Shown here: positions 14,561-16,357 of the stretch, piece by piece
Numbering within the stretch: the stretch's first letter is position 1
Layout: every line of letters begins with the position of its first letter
From: Sphingomonadales bacterium
GTDB taxonomy: Bacteria > Pseudomonadota > Alphaproteobacteria > Sphingomonadales > Sphingomonadaceae
Assembly: GCA_027489295.1 (NCBI GenBank)
Contig: JAIYAA010000346.1
Span: forward strand, 1-16,357
DNA length: 16,357 nt
Direction: 5' to 3'
Made by a program: the position numbers and the translations under genes
The notes under the pieces: model-generated
What the model saw: only the letters and a program-made list of their open reading frames with translations
What the model was told of the DNA's origin: nothing
The model's database searches: none

Positions 14561-14653
14561 GGGGTCGTCGCATGCACCCGGCCGCCTCCTGTCGTCGCTT
14601 GGGAATATTCCGTATTCTTGCTGCCCGGCCGGGACGCGCCTAGGCACCGCGCC
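14561..14653. promoter_or_regulatory. Divergent hemN / small-gene control region
   Basis: This 93-bp gap separates divergent starts. Its distinctive element is the perfect 10-bp palindrome GGAATATTCC at 14602-14611, an AT-rich island in GC-rich sequence, followed by a second TATTC at 14613-14617 (GAATA-N5-TATTC is thus also an inverted repeat). It could be an operator serving both genes. I do not recognise the regulator. Confidence 0.4.
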
Positions 14654-14908
14654 ATGCAACTCGACGATCAGCTCCTGCGCTACTTCGGCACCGCCGACCT
14701 CGGCGCCCTGACACCCCCCACCCTCGCCGCCGGCATCGAGCGGATGAAGGTCGATCTCGGCCTCGAGACCGATCGCGCCCGCCGCTTCGCGCTTTGGGCG
14801 CTGCTGTTCATGCTGGGCAGCGCGCCGGCGCTCGACGTGACCTTCGAGGAGGAAGCCGATCGCGAGGCGGCCCGCAATTTCATGGACCTGTCCGACACCC
14901 AGGACTGA
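14654..14908 (+). CDS. Small uncharacterised protein, 84 residues
   Basis: I do not recognise a named family. The protein is soluble and acidic overall, with an amphipathic N-terminal part (LDDQLLRYFGTADL, 3-16), a middle segment rich in charged residues (ERMKVDLGLETDRARR, 29-44), a hydrophobic helix (FALWALLFMLGSAPAL, 45-60) and an acidic tail. The hydrophobic stretch is short for a membrane span. It is supported as a gene by its divergent position opposite hemN, by good codon composition, and by the terminator directly after it. The ribosome binding site is weak (AGG 9 bases upstream). The longer open frame running in from the left is the hemN antisense shadow. Confidence 0.65.
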   Translation: MQLDDQLLRYFGTADLGALTPPTLAAGIERMKVDLGLETDRARRFALWALLFMLGSAPALDVTFEEEADREAARNFMDLSDTQD

Positions 14909-14923
14909 CCCCCGCATAGAAAA

Positions 14924-14949
14924 GGCGGCGGACCTTTCGGTCCGCCGCC
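14924..14949. terminator. Intrinsic terminator, TonB receptor / small gene
   Basis: GGCGGCGGACC and GGTCCGCCGCC form a perfect 11-bp stem with a 4-base loop between two convergent genes. On the - strand the hairpin is followed directly by TTTTC, a proper T-run, 25 bases past the receptor's stop codon. On the + strand the hairpin is 15 bases after the small gene's stop but has no T-run. It is mainly a terminator for the receptor and probably works in both directions. Confidence 0.85.
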
Positions 14950-14974
14950 CCAGGTGTTGGGAGACATTCTTGTT

Positions 14975-16357
14975 TTAGAAAGTGAGGCGCGCACCCACCG
15001 TGTAGGAACGGCCGATCGGATCGTAGATCGTCGGGAAGGTGTTGCCGCTGTTGTACGACGTGCCACCCACGCCGGTCCCCAGCAGCGGCGGATCCTTGTC
15101 GAGCAGGTTGTTCACCGTGAGGTTGAAGCTCAGATTCTTGGTCGGGCGCACGCCGAACGACATATCGAAATAGTCGTAGGCGGGAATGCGCGCGAACTGC
15201 GGCAGGATCCTGCCGATCGGATCCTCCAGGCTGACATGGCTGATGTGGGTCCACAGCAGCGAGACATCGAAGTTCTCGCGATCATAGGTCAGGCGACCGT
15301 TCCAGCGCAGCTTGGCACGCGGATTGGTGCAGCCGCCGGCGCTGTAGCGGCCGGTGCAGTTGCGATCGATCGAGTTCGGATTGGCCTGGAAGCGATAATA
15401 ATCGAGCCAGGTGCCGTTGAAGCCGATCGTGACCGCGCCGCCGGCCTTGATGCCGATATCCTCGAGCAGCACGCGCTGGTTGACGCCCAGATCGATACCC
15501 GCGGTGCGGATCAGGCCCAGGTTCGAATAGCCCAGGATCACGCCCGGCGTTTCACCGGCGCCGTTCAGCGTGCCGGTCAGCGGGTTACGGCCGATCAGTG
15601 CGCAGAAGGCGTTGTTGGTGAAGTTCGGGTTCAGCGTGGCGGAATAGCAGCCGTTCAGGATGTCCGCCTGCGCGGGCTGCGTGATCGCGTTCGACACCTT
15701 GATGCGGAAATAGTCGATCGTCGCCGAGAAGCCCTTGAGGAAGGTGGGCGTGAACACGCCACCGAGGGTCAGGGTCTTGGCGTTTTCGACGTCCAGGTTG
15801 CGATTGCCCGCGGTGGTATTGTTGATCTGGCCCGAGCTCGGCTGCGGGATCGAGCCGATCGTGCCCGCCGGCGCACCGGTCGCGACGCACAGCGCGGCGA
15901 GGCGCGCGTTGCTGGCGACCGCCGAACCCGCGCAGGGATCGACCGTCAGGTTGCCCAGACCCTGTACCGGCGACTGGAACAGCTCCTGGATGTTCGGCGA
16001 GCGAACCGCGACCTGATAGGTGCCGCGGAACTTGAAGCCGGGCGTCGGCTCCCAGGTGCCGCCGGCCTTCCAGGTCGTGCTGCCGCCGGTGGTGGTGTAG
16101 TCCGAATAGCGGATGCCCGCTTCCGCCGTCAGCTTGTGGATGAAGGGCTTGTCCTCAATCAGCGGGGCGATCAATTCGCCGAACACTTCCTTCACGCTGT
16201 AGCGGCCGGTGTCCGGCGGCGTGCGCGCGCCGGTGCCGAGCACTTCGCCCTGCACCTGCGAAGGGCCGTCGGGCTGGCTGACGGCGGTGATCTTGCGATA
16301 TTCGCCGCCCACCGCGAACGCGATCTTGCTGGCGGCCAGCGGCGAGGCGAACAGATC
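14975..16357 (-). CDS. TonB-dependent receptor, C-terminal part, 5' end beyond window
   Basis: The last 460 residues of an outer-membrane TonB-dependent receptor; the frame is open to the right edge, so the signal peptide, TonB box and plug lie outside. The segment is barrel only: alternating aromatic beta-strands, ATIDYFRIKVSNAI, GYSNLGLIRTAGIDLGVN, the penultimate LSFNLTVNNLLDKDPP and a C-terminal SYTVGARLTF ending in Phe. AVRSPNIQELFQSP and GNRNLDVENAKTLTLGGVF are typical of the large (about 900-1000 residues) sphingomonad and Caulobacter receptors. Cysteine pairs (DPCAGS...ALCVA, NGCYS...AFCAL, RNCTGRYSAGGC) suggest disulfide-braced surface loops. The ligand cannot be told. It belongs to a different subtype from the receptor at 6910-9438, so they are not a recent duplication. 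Confidence 0.95.
   Translation of the reverse strand, partial: DLFASPLAASKIAFAVGGEYRKITAVSQPDGPSQVQGEVLGTGARTPPDTGRYSVKEVFGELIAPLIEDKPFIHKLTAEAGIRYSDYTTTGGSTTWKAGGTWEPTPGFKFRGTYQVAVRSPNIQELFQSPVQGLGNLTVDPCAGSAVASNARLAALCVATGAPAGTIGSIPQPSSGQINNTTAGNRNLDVENAKTLTLGGVFTPTFLKGFSATIDYFRIKVSNAITQPAQADILNGCYSATLNPNFTNNAFCALIGRNPLTGTLNGAGETPGVILGYSNLGLIRTAGIDLGVNQRVLLEDIGIKAGGAVTIGFNGTWLDYYRFQANPNSIDRNCTGRYSAGGCTNPRAKLRWNGRLTYDRENFDVSLLWTHISHVSLEDPIGRILPQFARIPAYDYFDMSFGVRPTKNLSFNLTVNNLLDKDPPLLGTGVGGTSYNSGNTFPTIYDPIGRSYTVGARLTF

Noticed and set aside
14561..14653. FNR box upstream of hemN
   Set aside because: I searched for TTGAT-N4-ATCAA on both strands of the gap and found no acceptable match.
14561..14917. 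119-codon N-terminal extension of hemN
   Set aside because: It is antisense to the small divergent gene, has no HemN similarity, and the normal HemN N-terminus begins at 14560.

Overview
The window looks like chromosomal DNA of a high-GC alphaproteobacterium, most likely Sphingomonas or a close sphingomonad. The signs are GC-rich codon use with long open antisense frames, two large TonB-dependent receptors of the type that is abundant in sphingomonads, plant-polysaccharide glycoside hydrolases, and a HemN typical of the group. This is judged by eye; no database was searched. I see no rRNA, tRNA, CRISPR array, insertion sequence or prophage.

Left part (1-4607) is a hemicellulose locus. A GH10 endo-xylanase points right. 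Divergent from it, a GH67 alpha-glucuronidase is followed by a GH9 hydrolase that runs off the left edge; these two look translationally coupled. The 115-bp divergent control region holds a TTGACA box and a 14-bp LacI-type near-palindrome. Jointly, GH10 would cut glucuronoxylan, GH67 would remove (methyl)glucuronic acid from the resulting oligosaccharides, and GH9 would act on accompanying beta-glucan or a related chain.

Middle part (4608-9438) holds four unrelated-looking genes: a P-loop kinase with a degenerate phosphotransferase-like N-terminal half; an ArsR-family repressor carrying the two-cysteine signature of sulfide/persulfide sensors (SqrR/BigR); a divergently transcribed AlkB-type dioxygenase; and a complete TonB-dependent receptor convergent with the dioxygenase. 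The repressor/dioxygenase gap contains overlapping inverted repeats that could be the repressor's operator.

Right part (9439-16357) begins with a 1104-residue membrane protein that joins a GH18-like domain, a CE4 polysaccharide deacetylase and a GT2 synthase in one chain. This looks like a single-polypeptide machine for making and trimming an amino-sugar polymer, comparable in parts to PgaB plus PgaC. Next come HemN (oxygen-independent coproporphyrinogen III dehydrogenase), a small divergent 84-residue protein, a strong terminator, and the 3' part of a second TonB-dependent receptor that runs off the right edge.

Most of the window is ordinary sphingomonad gene content. The items I consider most worth a second look are the GH18-CE4-GT2 fusion, the SqrR-like repressor with no sulfide genes beside it, and the eroded kinase fusion.
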